From assembly GCF_026163695.1 (NCBI RefSeq), contig NZ_JAOTID010000006.1, forward strand, positions 62,001 through 126,000: a DNA stretch of 64,000 bases, in the 5' to 3' direction. The translations under genes and the position numbers were made by a program. Positions 54,348 to 62,665 of the stretch are shown in pieces; the stretch's first letter is position 1, and each line of letters opens with the position of its first letter. The notes under the pieces are model-generated. The model had not been told where the DNA came from, searched no databases, and was given only the letters and a program-made list of their open reading frames with translations. Origin of the DNA: Shumkonia mesophila (GTDB taxonomy: Bacteria > Pseudomonadota > Alphaproteobacteria > Rhodospirillales > Shumkoniaceae).

Positions 54348-56636
54348 ATGAAGGTCGGGCGCGGAATACGGTGGCTGATCGGCATTACGATGGCGACGGG
54401 CGCGCTCTTCGCCATCGCCGTGGCCCTGCGGGTGCCGTTGGCCGAGCGCGCCGCCGGCGCCTATCTGGCCGCGCAAGGTTTTCCGGAAGCGTCCGTTTCG
54501 GTTTCCCGTATCGGCCCCGACCACGCGGTCATCGACAATCTGGCGCTGGGCCCCGGACTTCCCGCCATCGAGCGCATCGAGATCAGCTATCGCATGGCCG
54601 AGCTTGCCGGCCTGCGGCTGCGCGCGGTTCGGATCGAGGGTTTGCGCGCCGTCGTCGATGGTCGGGACCCGGAGGCGCTGGCGCGCCTGAAACGTTTCCT
54701 GCCGTCCGGCGGCGGACGCGATGACGACGGCATGGCCGCGCCCGGCCCGACGGTGGATCTGGCCGATGCCCAGATCGTCTTTCGCACCGCCAGGATCGGC
54801 GAGGTCACGCTAACCTTCCGCGGCAGCCTCGATCTTGCCGGTTCTCCCGTCCGGGCGTCGTTCGAAGGACGGGCTGACGGCGAGTTTGGCCAGGCCGCCG
54901 TGACCGCCTGGGCCACGCCCCTCGTCGAGCATCCCACGATCCAGATTCAAGGTTATGCAAGCGCCGATCTCGCTCGCCTTCCCTGGCCGGAAGGCCTGGA
55001 GCCGCGGCCGCGGGGCGGTACCCTGCAACTCTCGCTCTCCGGCAACCTGCCGGTGCCCTCCCTCGAAGGGCCTGTCGTCGCCGGCCTGCTGGCAAGCGAT
55101 GGCTCGCTCGTCGTCGACCTGAAGGTGCGGGGGGCGGCACTGCCCCCTTACGCGGCTTCCGTCGATGCCGGCGCGTCGTTCACGGCGCGCACCGGTGGCG
55201 GCGTCCTTGTCCTCAGTATGGAGGAGCCGGCGGCGCTGACGGTACGCGGTCTGCCGCCTGAGATGCCGCGGACGGTGGCGGAAGCGGATTTCACCCTCGA
55301 AGCCGCCCAGCCGGCCGGCCCCGGCGCCGACCCATCCCGGGCGACGGCGACGATATCCGGGCGCCTGACGGAGAACCGGGTCGATGCGACGCTGCTGGCG
55401 GAAGGGATATGGGCGCCCGGGGGCCCGATCGCCGGTCAACTGCGTCTGCGGGACGGCAGCTTCCGCATGCCCGGCCGCGACATCCTGGCCGCCTCGATCG
55501 AGGCCGCCATGCCGTTTCCCTTCGAATCCGGAGGCGAGCCGGCTCATCTGTCGGCGACCGTTTCGACGGTGTCCGGCCGGCTCGCGCCGCTCAATCTCAA
55601 TGCGCGCATCACCCGCGAGGACGAGACGCTGCGGCTCGAGGGCTCGCTCGCTTCGCCGGACGGCGGCGTGCGCATCCCCCTGCAGGCGCGCTGCCTCGGA
55701 ACCGAGGCCCGGGGGAACGTCGCCCTTGGCCCCGCCACGTTGCAATTCCAGCCGGACGCGCTTCAGCCGGCGGCGCTCGGCTCGGCCTTTGCCATGGTGA
55801 CGCAGGCGGAGGGCGCAATCGAGATGTCGGGCACGCTGGCTTTCGCGCCGGCGGCGCCGCTCCAGGGCTCGGCCGCCGTCGGGTTTCACGACGTGACGCT
55901 GGAGACCGCCGAGGGCGTCATCGAGAAGCTGAACGGGACCATCCGGCTGGACGGGTTGTTCCCGCCCCGCACCGCGGGGCCGCAGGCGATATCGGCAGGC
56001 CGCATCGTGTCCGGGGTGCCTTTGGAGCAGCCGTCGCTCAGCTTCCGCCTCGAACCGACGGAGGCGGGAACGGCGGTCGTGATCGACCGTGCCGAAGGCC
56101 GGATCGCTGAGGGCACGGTCGTCGTCGAAGGGGCGCGTTTCGACCCCGCCCAGTCAACCCACGCCTTTCAGATCGCGATCCGGGATCTTTCCCTGGACCG
56201 TCTGCTTGGCGACTACGCGATGGAGGGGATGTCCGGGACCGGCACCCTCGCCGGCATTATCCCGGTAACTTTTTCCGCCGCCGGGGTGGCCATCGAATCG
56301 GGAATCGTGCGGGCGCAGGGCGGAGGGATCCTCAAGGTCGACTGGGGGTCGTCGCGCGACGCGATGGCGAAACAGGGCGAGTCCGTCGCGCTCATGGTGC
56401 AAACGCTGGAGGATTTTCATTATTCGACCCTGCTGGCGACCATCGAGCGTCCGGCCGACGGCTCGCTGTCGCTCAAGGTGGCCCTGGAGGGACACAATCC
56501 GGCCGTAAAGAACGGCCATCCTTTCCGTTTCAACATCTCTTTCAGCGGCGACCTTGAGAAGATCCTGGCCGCCGTCCGCGAGGGAAGACGCTTGGGGTCC
56601 AACCTGTTCCGTGGCAGTCTCGGCGAGACCCCTTGA
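54348..56636 (+). CDS. ydbH: YdbH-like AsmA-type intermembrane lipid transport protein
   Basis: 762 residues from the ATG at 54348. One N-terminal transmembrane helix (WLIGITMATGALFAIAVALR, about 8-28), then a very long periplasmic stretch rich in beta strands with repeating patterns (GTLQLSLSGNLPVPS, ARITREDETLRLEGSLASPD), the plan of AsmA/TamB-like bridge proteins that carry phospholipid between membranes. The C-terminal domain is YdbH-like (AQGGGILKVDWGSSRDAMAK). In E. coli YdbH works with the lipoprotein YnbE; here ynbE and ydbL homologues follow directly. Confidence 0.88.
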   Translation: MKVGRGIRWLIGITMATGALFAIAVALRVPLAERAAGAYLAAQGFPEASVSVSRIGPDHAVIDNLALGPGLPAIERIEISYRMAELAGLRLRAVRIEGLRAVVDGRDPEALARLKRFLPSGGGRDDDGMAAPGPTVDLADAQIVFRTARIGEVTLTFRGSLDLAGSPVRASFEGRADGEFGQAAVTAWATPLVEHPTIQIQGYASADLARLPWPEGLEPRPRGGTLQLSLSGNLPVPSLEGPVVAGLLASDGSLVVDLKVRGAALPPYAASVDAGASFTARTGGGVLVLSMEEPAALTVRGLPPEMPRTVAEADFTLEAAQPAGPGADPSRATATISGRLTENRVDATLLAEGIWAPGGPIAGQLRLRDGSFRMPGRDILAASIEAAMPFPFESGGEPAHLSATVSTVSGRLAPLNLNARITREDETLRLEGSLASPDGGVRIPLQARCLGTEARGNVALGPATLQFQPDALQPAALGSAFAMVTQAEGAIEMSGTLAFAPAAPLQGSAAVGFHDVTLETAEGVIEKLNGTIRLDGLFPPRTAGPQAISAGRIVSGVPLEQPSLSFRLEPTEAGTAVVIDRAEGRIAEGTVVVEGARFDPAQSTHAFQIAIRDLSLDRLLGDYAMEGMSGTGTLAGIIPVTFSAAGVAIESGIVRAQGGGILKVDWGSSRDAMAKQGESVALMVQTLEDFHYSTLLATIERPADGSLSLKVALEGHNPAVKNGHPFRFNISFSGDLEKILAAVREGRRLGSNLFRGSLGETP

Positions 56637-56662
56637 AACACGTGCTCCATAACCTTTTGATC

Positions 56663-56896
56663 ATGGCAATCCAGATGCAGTCTGTTTCGACCCTTGCTCA
56701 AGGCGCGCCACGGCCCACGTGGGGCGTGGCGCTGCTTGCCCTCGTCATGCTCGCGGCCTGCGAGCCGACCATCCGTGTCCAGCCGCCTTCGGAGCCGATC
56801 ACCATTAATCTGAACGTGAAGGTCGACGCCGAGGTGCGCGTCAAGCTGGAGAGGCAGGCGGCAGACGATATCCGCAAGAACGATGACATTTTTTAG
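56663..56896 (+). CDS. ynbE: YnbE-like lipoprotein
   Basis: 77 residues from ATG 56663; a TTG start at 56633 (TTGA overlap with ydbH) or ATG 56675 are also possible. Lipobox LVMLAAC, Cys about residue 33. After the Cys the mature part EPTIRVQPPSEPITINLNVK and VDAEVRVKLERQAADDIRKN matches YnbE. YnbE caps the outer-membrane end of the YdbH bridge in E. coli. Sandwiched between ydbH and ydbL. Confidence 0.85.
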   Translation: MAIQMQSVSTLAQGAPRPTWGVALLALVMLAACEPTIRVQPPSEPITINLNVKVDAEVRVKLERQAADDIRKNDDIF

Positions 56897-56906
56897 AGGA
56901 ATGAAC

Positions 56907-57254
56907 ATGGCTGGCGCGGCAAGATTGGTATTGGGTGCACTCTTTTCGGCATGGGTGCTTGTCTTCGCGGTTCCGCACGCCGGCGCCGCTTCGCTGGACG
57001 AGTATCGGGCCCAGGGGATCATTGCCGAGCGTTATGACGGGCTGGTGGAGGTGCGGGCCAACCAGGCCTCCCCCGACGCCGAGCGCCTGGTCAAGGAGGT
57101 CAACGCCAAACGGCTCGAGATCTATCGGCAGCGGGCGCAAAGCCAGGGCGTGCCGGCGGAGGAAGTCGGAAAGATCTATGCCCAGGAGGTGGCGGGCAAG
57201 GCCCCGGCCGGCACCTATTTCAGGAAGCCCGACGGCAGTTACCTGCGCAAGTGA
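56907..57254 (+). CDS. ydbL: YdbL-like DUF1318 periplasmic protein
   Basis: 115 residues from the ATG at 56907, which has AGAGGA 6 nt upstream. Signal peptide to about residue 29 (LVLGALFSAWVLVFAVPHAG, AAS). DUF1318 blocks: SLDEYRAQGIIAERYDGLVE, RLVKEVNAKRLEIYRQRAQS, EVGKIYAQEVAGKAPAGTYF. YdbL tunes YdbH-YnbE assembly in E. coli. Ends the three-gene operon. Confidence 0.88.
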   Translation: MAGAARLVLGALFSAWVLVFAVPHAGAASLDEYRAQGIIAERYDGLVEVRANQASPDAERLVKEVNAKRLEIYRQRAQSQGVPAEEVGKIYAQEVAGKAPAGTYFRKPDGSYLRK

Positions 57255-57370
57255 CCCCCCGCCGACGCGCGGTGAGATGGCGCGACTGGTCTTCGGTCAG
57301 GCCCGGGACTTAACTCGGTTTCCGTCAATATCGGCCGGCCTTGCAGAAATTGCATAGCTGCCCTGCACAA
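57255..57370. other. Gap after ydbL before the first repeat copy
   Basis: 116 nt, unremarkable, with no gene. Together with the repeat copy (57371-57545) and the following 156 nt up to the M24 gene, it makes a 447-nt stretch whose only notable content is the repeat. Confidence 0.5.
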
Positions 57371-57545
57371 TCGACGCTGCACATTTTTGCGTGGTGCGAG
57401 TAAATATCATTCTGTTCAGGCGCGATGCCTGGACTGGGGTCCGGTCCATGACCGGCTCCCGCGTCTCCCAGACGTGAAGCCTCCCTGTAAAACTCGCCGG
57501 GCCCCTTGTGGGTCCGGTTTTTTTTGTGGGTAATTGCGGTCTAGC
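57371..57545 (+). ncRNA. Repeat copy 1: candidate structured RNA with terminator
   Basis: 175 nt nearly identical to 61757-61930 (three substitutions and one T more). Shows hairpins CAGGC-GCGAT-GCCTG (57417-57431), CCGGTC-CAT-GACCGG (57441-57455), CGTCT-CCC-AGACG (near 57462-57474) and a strong terminator CCGGGCCC...GGGTCCGG followed by TTTTTTTT (57497-57525). The three differences between copies fall in loops or a closing pair. Could be a small RNA gene or a mobile repeat. Confidence 0.5.
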
Positions 57546-57701
57546 AGGCTGGCCCCCGAGAGGGCGACCTTGTGGTATCAAGAACGAAATCCCGCCGAAA
57601 AGGGCTATCCGCGCTTGGGATCGATCGCGGGGACGGAGGATGAGGTTGGTTGTCGCTCATGCCCCGCACGACGGGCGCCCCTTCCGGCAGGTTCCAGAAT
57701 C

Positions 57702-58904
57702 TCAGACGACGAAGATTTCCTGAAGAGTCTTGTGGAGACGTTCCGCCCCATGGTCCGTGATGAGGAAGTTGTCGCAGAAGTTCACCCACGCCTTGTTGCC
57801 GGCCGTAGCGTTGGGATGACACGACAGGTTCATGTTGGCCTGCAACACCATTGGTTCGTCGTCGCGGATCAGCGGCCGTTCCACCAGATTGTATCCCTGG
57901 CCGTGTGAAAAGGCCCTGGCTTCCCGGGGTTCCCCATGGGCCATGATGTACTCATTGTACGTCTTTAGAACTTCCGCCGGCTTTGCTCCCGGGACGAGCT
58001 TCGCCACGGTGGCTTTTTGGGCGCCCCGGCCGACCTCCCAAGCCTGCGCCGTTTCGTCGGCCATGCTGCCGAGACAGATCGTACGGCCGAGTTCGCAGTA
58101 GTAGCCTCCCGGGCCGTTGACTTCGATCAATAGGGTCATCTGGTCGCCAGGCCGCAGGATGCGATTGTGGTAGTGGGCGTACTTGACCATTCCGCCCGGC
58201 TGACCGGCCGGCGCCGAACCGATCATGATCCACTGCATCTCGCTTCCCTTGTTGGTCAGGATGCGAAACAACTCCGCGCGGATTTCGTACTCCGCCATCC
58301 CCGGCCTGACGAAGTTCAAGATCTCGGCCATGGCTTCGTCCTCGATCCGGGCCGTCTTACGGATCAAGCCGATCTCCTCCGCGCTTTTCACCACCTGGAT
58401 GCGATCGATCATATCGGTGGCATCAACGATTTCGACGCCGGGCAGATTCGTCAGTAGATGCTCGTAAAAGGCGGCGCCCATCACCGCCTTTCCGACGACG
58501 CCGACCTTCTTGGTCTTGCGATCCTTGAGGTCGCGGACGGCGGCGGCCGCATCCATGGTTCCCAGGTAATGGCAGGACATGAAATAGGGAGCCGTGATCC
58601 GGCGCTTGGTGCCGAAGGACGACGGGATGTCGTCCGGCGTGACGCGAAGCGTGTCGACCTCGGCGCCGTGGCCGATCGTCGTCATGCCGTCCCTGGCATC
58701 GAAGATGACGGTCCACGGATACCCGACTTCCACGAAAATGTCGGTGAACCACCGAACGTACATGCCCAGGTAGGTGTTGTCGCTCTGCATGACCAGGCAG
58801 TCGATGTCTTCCGCCTTCATGGCCGCGCGTGCCAAGGCCCAGCGTCTTTCCAACTCGGCCGCGGAAATCGGCTGCCGGAGCACCTCGCTGAAGTCTTTTG
58901 CCAT
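57702..58904 (-). CDS. M24-family (creatinase/prolidase fold) hydrolase with altered metal ligands
   Basis: 400 residues, pita-bread fold: N-terminal domain about 1-165, catalytic domain about 170-395 (DRIQVVKSAEEIGLIRKTAR). GGAGGAAG precedes the ATG at 58904. Usual metal ligands are changed: the VDxG Asp is Glu261 (IEVNGPGG), the DxtRT Asp is Glu271 (CELGRT), His334 is kept (FSHGQGYNLVERP), but the TIEPG Glu is missing (VLQANMN) and the last Glu is Cys or Asp (NFCDNF). A metal-free enzyme like creatinase is possible. Substrate unknown. Divergent in direction from the GntR gene and shares a gap with the MFS gene. Confidence 0.78.
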   Translation of the reverse strand: MAKDFSEVLRQPISAAELERRWALARAAMKAEDIDCLVMQSDNTYLGMYVRWFTDIFVEVGYPWTVIFDARDGMTTIGHGAEVDTLRVTPDDIPSSFGTKRRITAPYFMSCHYLGTMDAAAAVRDLKDRKTKKVGVVGKAVMGAAFYEHLLTNLPGVEIVDATDMIDRIQVVKSAEEIGLIRKTARIEDEAMAEILNFVRPGMAEYEIRAELFRILTNKGSEMQWIMIGSAPAGQPGGMVKYAHYHNRILRPGDQMTLLIEVNGPGGYYCELGRTICLGSMADETAQAWEVGRGAQKATVAKLVPGAKPAEVLKTYNEYIMAHGEPREARAFSHGQGYNLVERPLIRDDEPMVLQANMNLSCHPNATAGNKAWVNFCDNFLITDHGAERLHKTLQEIFVV

Positions 58905-59008
58905 TTCTTCCTCCTTTTTTTCATCCTTGGTTTCGCGGCGTTCCGGCGTTGCCCCCGCGCTTGGGAAAGGCAGCCGAGCCGCACCCGGAACTGAACTGTC
59001 CGGGCGGT

Positions 59009-60328
59009 TCACTTCGCCGGTTTGATCTGCGAGAGGGCCGCTTTCCGTCTTGTGAAAAAGACGTGCATGATCACCAGGTTCACGAATAGCGCGGCAACGC
59101 AGCTCACCATTCCAAAAGTGAAGCTGCCGGTCATGTCCTTGCTCCAGCCCAGATAGTAGGGACCGACGAACCCGCCGATTCCCGCGCCCATGTTGATGAT
59201 GGCCGTCGAAGCGGCGACGGCCTTCCTCCCCACCAGCATGTTGGCCGCCGGCCAAAAGTTCACCTGGAAGCCGTTCAGGCCCATGACGACGGCGCAGATG
59301 GCGATGACCGCTACCAGGGGTGTCGTCGCGGCCGGGAAGCAAGCAAAGCCTACGATCGCCAAGACGAGAGGGACGACGATGTGCCAATGCCGCTCATTGT
59401 GGGCGTCGGCATGACGTCCCCAATACAGGAGCACAAGCATTCCCAGCAGGTTGGGGATGAACGCCAGCCAACCGATCACTTGGTTGTCCAGAGCCTGCCC
59501 GACCGCCTTGATGAGGGTGGGCATGAAAAAGAGCATCATCCAGTAGCAGAAGCCGAACAGCGTGTAGCCCAACAGGAACAGCAGGATCTTGGGCTGCACC
59601 ACTGCCGCCCAAACGGTGATGGAGTGGGCGGGGCCGACGTTGGCTGCCCGATCTTCGGCCAGCACTCCCGCCAGCCACTCCTTTTCGGCTCTCGAAAGCC
59701 AACCGGCTGTTTCCGGCCCGTCGGCGATGAAGGTCAGTGTGAAGACCGCCCAAACGCAGGTTACGGCTCCTTCGAGCAGGAAGAGCCACCGCCAGCCGGG
59801 CAGCCCCATCATGTCGAGGCCGAGCATCCAGCCGGCGAACGGTGCCCCCAGGGCAGAGGCGATTCCCCCGCCAAGCAGGAGGACGGACGTCGCGGCGCCC
59901 ATAGAGTTGCTGCGGAACCAGTAGTTGATCATCAGAACCATGCCCGGGAACGCTCCGGCCTCGAAGACACCCAGCATGAAACGCAGGACGAACAACTGGT
60001 AGTCGTTCTGGGTGAAGCCGGTAAGGACGGTGGTGATGCCCCACAAGAAAAAGAGAGGCGTCATCCATTTTCGGGTGCCGATCTTCTCCAACAGGATGTT
60101 CGACGGGATTTCAAGGAAGGTGTAGCCGACGAAGAAGATGCCGGCGGCGAAACCGAATGCGGTTGCCGAAAGGCCCAGATCCCGGCCCATTTCCAGCTGA
60201 GCAAAGCTGATGTTGGCTCGGTCGAGAAAAGTGAAAAAAGAGCCGGCAGCAAGGTAGAGATACAACCGCTGTCTGATTTTCTTCATCGCCGACCGTTCGA
60301 CGGCGGTGGCTTCCTCACAAATGGACAT
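59009..60328 (-). CDS. MFS transporter of the anion:cation symporter (ACS) type
   Basis: 439 residues, 12 predicted transmembrane helices. MFS motif A GRHADAHNERH near the central loop; N-terminal FLDRANISFAQLEMGRDLGL and FVGYTFLEIPSNILLEKIGT are typical of ACS transporters for carboxylates such as phthalate or tartrate. AAAGGA precedes the ATG at 60328. Ends 104 nt before the M24 gene, same strand, so transport and hydrolysis of one substrate is likely. Confidence 0.88.
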   Translation of the reverse strand: MSICEEATAVERSAMKKIRQRLYLYLAAGSFFTFLDRANISFAQLEMGRDLGLSATAFGFAAGIFFVGYTFLEIPSNILLEKIGTRKWMTPLFFLWGITTVLTGFTQNDYQLFVLRFMLGVFEAGAFPGMVLMINYWFRSNSMGAATSVLLLGGGIASALGAPFAGWMLGLDMMGLPGWRWLFLLEGAVTCVWAVFTLTFIADGPETAGWLSRAEKEWLAGVLAEDRAANVGPAHSITVWAAVVQPKILLFLLGYTLFGFCYWMMLFFMPTLIKAVGQALDNQVIGWLAFIPNLLGMLVLLYWGRHADAHNERHWHIVVPLVLAIVGFACFPAATTPLVAVIAICAVVMGLNGFQVNFWPAANMLVGRKAVAASTAIINMGAGIGGFVGPYYLGWSKDMTGSFTFGMVSCVAALFVNLVIMHVFFTRRKAALSQIKPAK

Positions 60329-60974
60329 TGCCCTGTTTCCTTTCTTCAGACGTACCCTGTCGTAACCGGCGCCTGATCAATCTGATGAAGGGCCGGCACT
60401 TGCCGTGTGTCCGATTCCGGTTGCGGCAACGAGGGAGGCGTCGGCCGGGGCGCTCCTCGGATCGGACGGTGCGATGACGATCCGGCGCCAGGATTCTCTT
60501 TGCTCCCGACACAAATCTCTCACTGCCAAGATCATTCCACCCCCCTTGGGGCCGCCAGCCCCGTCCGACTCCGCATGGTCCGTTCCGGATATTCCCTCGG
60601 CGGAAACCGAGGTGTGGCCACGCCACGGCAATGTGACAAAACCCAATCGCCGCGGCCCAGGCGGCACCTCCCGGGACTTCGGATGCCCTTGCTTGTCGAA
60701 GCACATATCGCCTTCCCGGAAAAAAGGGAGCTATTTTTCGTTAACGGTTTTCCGTTAACGGTTAACTACGCTGAATTATGCATAAATATGCGGCACGTTC
60801 AAGGGCCTCTCATTTTCCCTTTAAACCCGCTGTATCTGGCCGAAGACGCTGGAATTTGCCGGCGTGGGGCATTGCCTTGACCTGCCGCGGCGGATATTTA
60901 TAGCGTTGGTCCGTCATTCGTTAACCGACGACGGGCATCGAACGACGATGAGAAAGAGGAGCGAGACGCTCGGC
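60329..60974. promoter_or_regulatory. Control region between MFS and GntR genes
   Basis: 646 nt without a recognisable gene, separating the leftward transporter and the rightward regulator. Short frames on both strands are not supported. Three copies of a CGTTAACG-containing word (60739, 60753, 60919) form likely GntR operator sites. Confidence 0.5.
60739..60766. promoter_or_regulatory. Tandem GTTAAC operator candidates
   Basis: CGTTAACGGTT at 60739 and again at 60753 (14 nt apart), followed by AAC so that the second copy ends GTTAACGGTTAAC. A related CGTTAACCG lies at 60919. CGTTAACG is itself palindromic, fitting a dimeric GntR repressor. Confidence 0.55.
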
Positions 60975-61724
60975 ATGAACAGGCGGGACGATGTTTTTTT
61001 CGGGAGGGGGAGTCTTGCTGGCTTTCCCATGCAGAATGAGGGAGGGAGCCCCCGGCCGGAACTGGCCGTTTCCGAACAGGTGAACCGGGGCACGCTCCTC
61101 GGTGACAAGGCGGCCGATCTCCTGCGGCGGAAGATTCTGAATGGGGAACTTCCCCACGGAACCCGGCTGGTCGAGGATATCTTGGCGAAGCAGATTGGGA
61201 CCAGCCGCGGTCCGTTACGCTACGCTTTTCAATTGCTGGCCCGGGAAGGGCTGGTCACCATCACCCAGGGAAAGGGGACGTATGTCGCCGGGCTAAGCCG
61301 CGAAAGCGTCGAGCAGCTTTACGACGTGCGGCTGGTGTTGGAAACGCGCGCCGTCGAACTGGCGACGGAAAACATCGGCGAAGAGGGCGCACCGGAACTG
61401 CAAATCCTGGTCGACAGGATGGTGGAGGCGGAACGGAATCACCAAGCCGCCGACCTAGTGGATGCCGATGTCAATATCCATCGGACGATTTGGGCGCTTT
61501 CGCGGAACTATCACCTCATCCGGGTGCTGGAATACATGATCGGGCCCTGCATTACCCTGATGACCATGAGCCTCACCGACTGGGATGAATGGCATCGTAT
61601 TGTCGAAGGCCACGTGGAGGTGGTAACGGCCATTGTCTCTGGAGACAAGGTCGCGGCGGTCAGGGGCTTGCAACGGACCTTTGCGGCGCTTCCCCAGGGG
61701 CCGTTTCCCCCCTCTCATATCTAG
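60975..61724 (+). CDS. GntR-family transcriptional regulator with FCD domain
   Basis: 249 residues from the ATG at 60975 (ATG 60948 and ATG 61029 are other options). Winged helix about 40-110: DKAADLLRRKILNGELPHGT, RLVEDILAKQIGTSRGPLRY, LLAREGLVTITQGKGTYV. The FCD ligand-binding domain about 115-235 has LYDVRLVLETRAVELATENI and DADVNIHRTIWALSRNYHLI with conserved metal-binding Asp/His. Expected to control the divergent transporter and hydrolase genes through GTTAAC sites. Confidence 0.85.
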   Translation: MNRRDDVFFGRGSLAGFPMQNEGGSPRPELAVSEQVNRGTLLGDKAADLLRRKILNGELPHGTRLVEDILAKQIGTSRGPLRYAFQLLAREGLVTITQGKGTYVAGLSRESVEQLYDVRLVLETRAVELATENIGEEGAPELQILVDRMVEAERNHQAADLVDADVNIHRTIWALSRNYHLIRVLEYMIGPCITLMTMSLTDWDEWHRIVEGHVEVVTAIVSGDKVAAVRGLQRTFAALPQGPFPPSHI

Positions 61725-61756
61725 GGCCGGAGCGCATCCCGGAGCCGCCGGTTCCA

Positions 61757-61930
61757 TCGACGCTGCACATTTTTGCGTGGTGCGAGTAAATATCATTCTG
61801 TTCAGGCGCGATGCCTGGACTGGGGTCCGGTCCCTGACCGGCTCCCGCGTCCCCCAGACGTGAAGCCTCCCTGTAAAACTCGCCGGGCCCCTCGTGGGTC
61901 CGGTTTTTTTGTGGGTAATTGCGGTCTAGC
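61757..61930 (+). ncRNA. Repeat copy 2: candidate structured RNA with terminator
   Basis: 174 nt, near-identical to copy 1 with one T fewer in the U run (7 instead of 8). The terminator is at 61883-61910. The 3' end overlaps the stop codon of the following leftward lysE gene by a few bases. Direct orientation relative to copy 1, bracketing 4.2 kb. Confidence 0.5.
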
Positions 61931-62570
61931 GCTGCTCGGCGGCCAGCCGGAGGCCCAGGGCCACCAGCACGGTGCCGGTGATGCCCTCGATGGCCCGCCG
62001 GATGGCGGCGCGGCGCAGGAAGTCTCCGGCCCTGGCGATGACGGCGGCGTAAAGGGCGAGCCAGCAAAAGGTCATGGCGGCGAAGACGGCGCCCAGGGCC
62101 ATGAGCGCCGCGAAGGTGGCGACGCCCCCCGGCACGAACTGCGGCAGCAGGCTGGCGAAGAAGACCGCCATCTTGGGATTGCCGAGGTCGCTCACCACCC
62201 CCTGGGCGAAGGCGGCGGCAGGCGCAAGGCGGCGGGCCGGCCGGGTCTCGCGCGCGGCGCCCGGACCGGGGGCGCCGGCCGGTGCCGGGCGGAGGGCGGC
62301 CCTGAGCGCCTGGAGGCCCAGGAACACCAGATAGGCGGCGCCGGCGTACTTCACGGCGAGAAACAGCGGTTCGGAGGCGACCAGCAGGGCCACCACGCCG
62401 GCGCTCGTCGCGATGGCCCAGATCGTCTGGCCGGCGGCGATGCCGGCCGCCGTGAAGACGCCCGCCGTCCGCCCGCCCAAGAGCGTGTTGCGGATGGTGA
62501 TGGCGGTGTCGGGGCCGGGCGTGACGATGACGACGATCGAAACGCCGATGAAAGCGAGAAAGGTGGCCAT
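61926..62570 (-). CDS. LysE/RhtB-family amino acid exporter
   Basis: 214 residues, six hydrophobic segments. LysE motif in the first loop: VTPGPDTAITIRNTLLGGRT; G-rich KYAGAAYLVFLGLQAL; FAQGVVSDLGNPKMAVFFAS is the conserved NPK motif. Exports a small molecule such as an amino acid. Its stop codon is inside the last bases of repeat copy 2. Start at 62570 has a weak ribosome site. Confidence 0.9.
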   Translation of the reverse strand: MATFLAFIGVSIVVIVTPGPDTAITIRNTLLGGRTAGVFTAAGIAAGQTIWAIATSAGVVALLVASEPLFLAVKYAGAAYLVFLGLQALRAALRPAPAGAPGPGAARETRPARRLAPAAAFAQGVVSDLGNPKMAVFFASLLPQFVPGGVATFAALMALGAVFAAMTFCWLALYAAVIARAGDFLRRAAIRRAIEGITGTVLVALGLRLAAEQR

Positions 62571-62665
62571 GGCTTAGCGGCGCCTCCCCAAGCGAAATCC
62601 CTGTCTTCTCCATGTGGGAAGGGGCCCCCGGCGGCGGCAAGGGCGCAAGCGCGGCGGTTCGCCCC

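Noticed and set aside
60405-60880. Frames of 117 to 157 residues upstream of the GntR gene
   Set aside because: No family likeness, no ribosome site, and they overlap the likely operator region.
57371-61930. The repeat pair as insertion-sequence ends or a composite transposon
   Set aside because: Repeats are direct, have no inverted termini, and no transposase lies between them.
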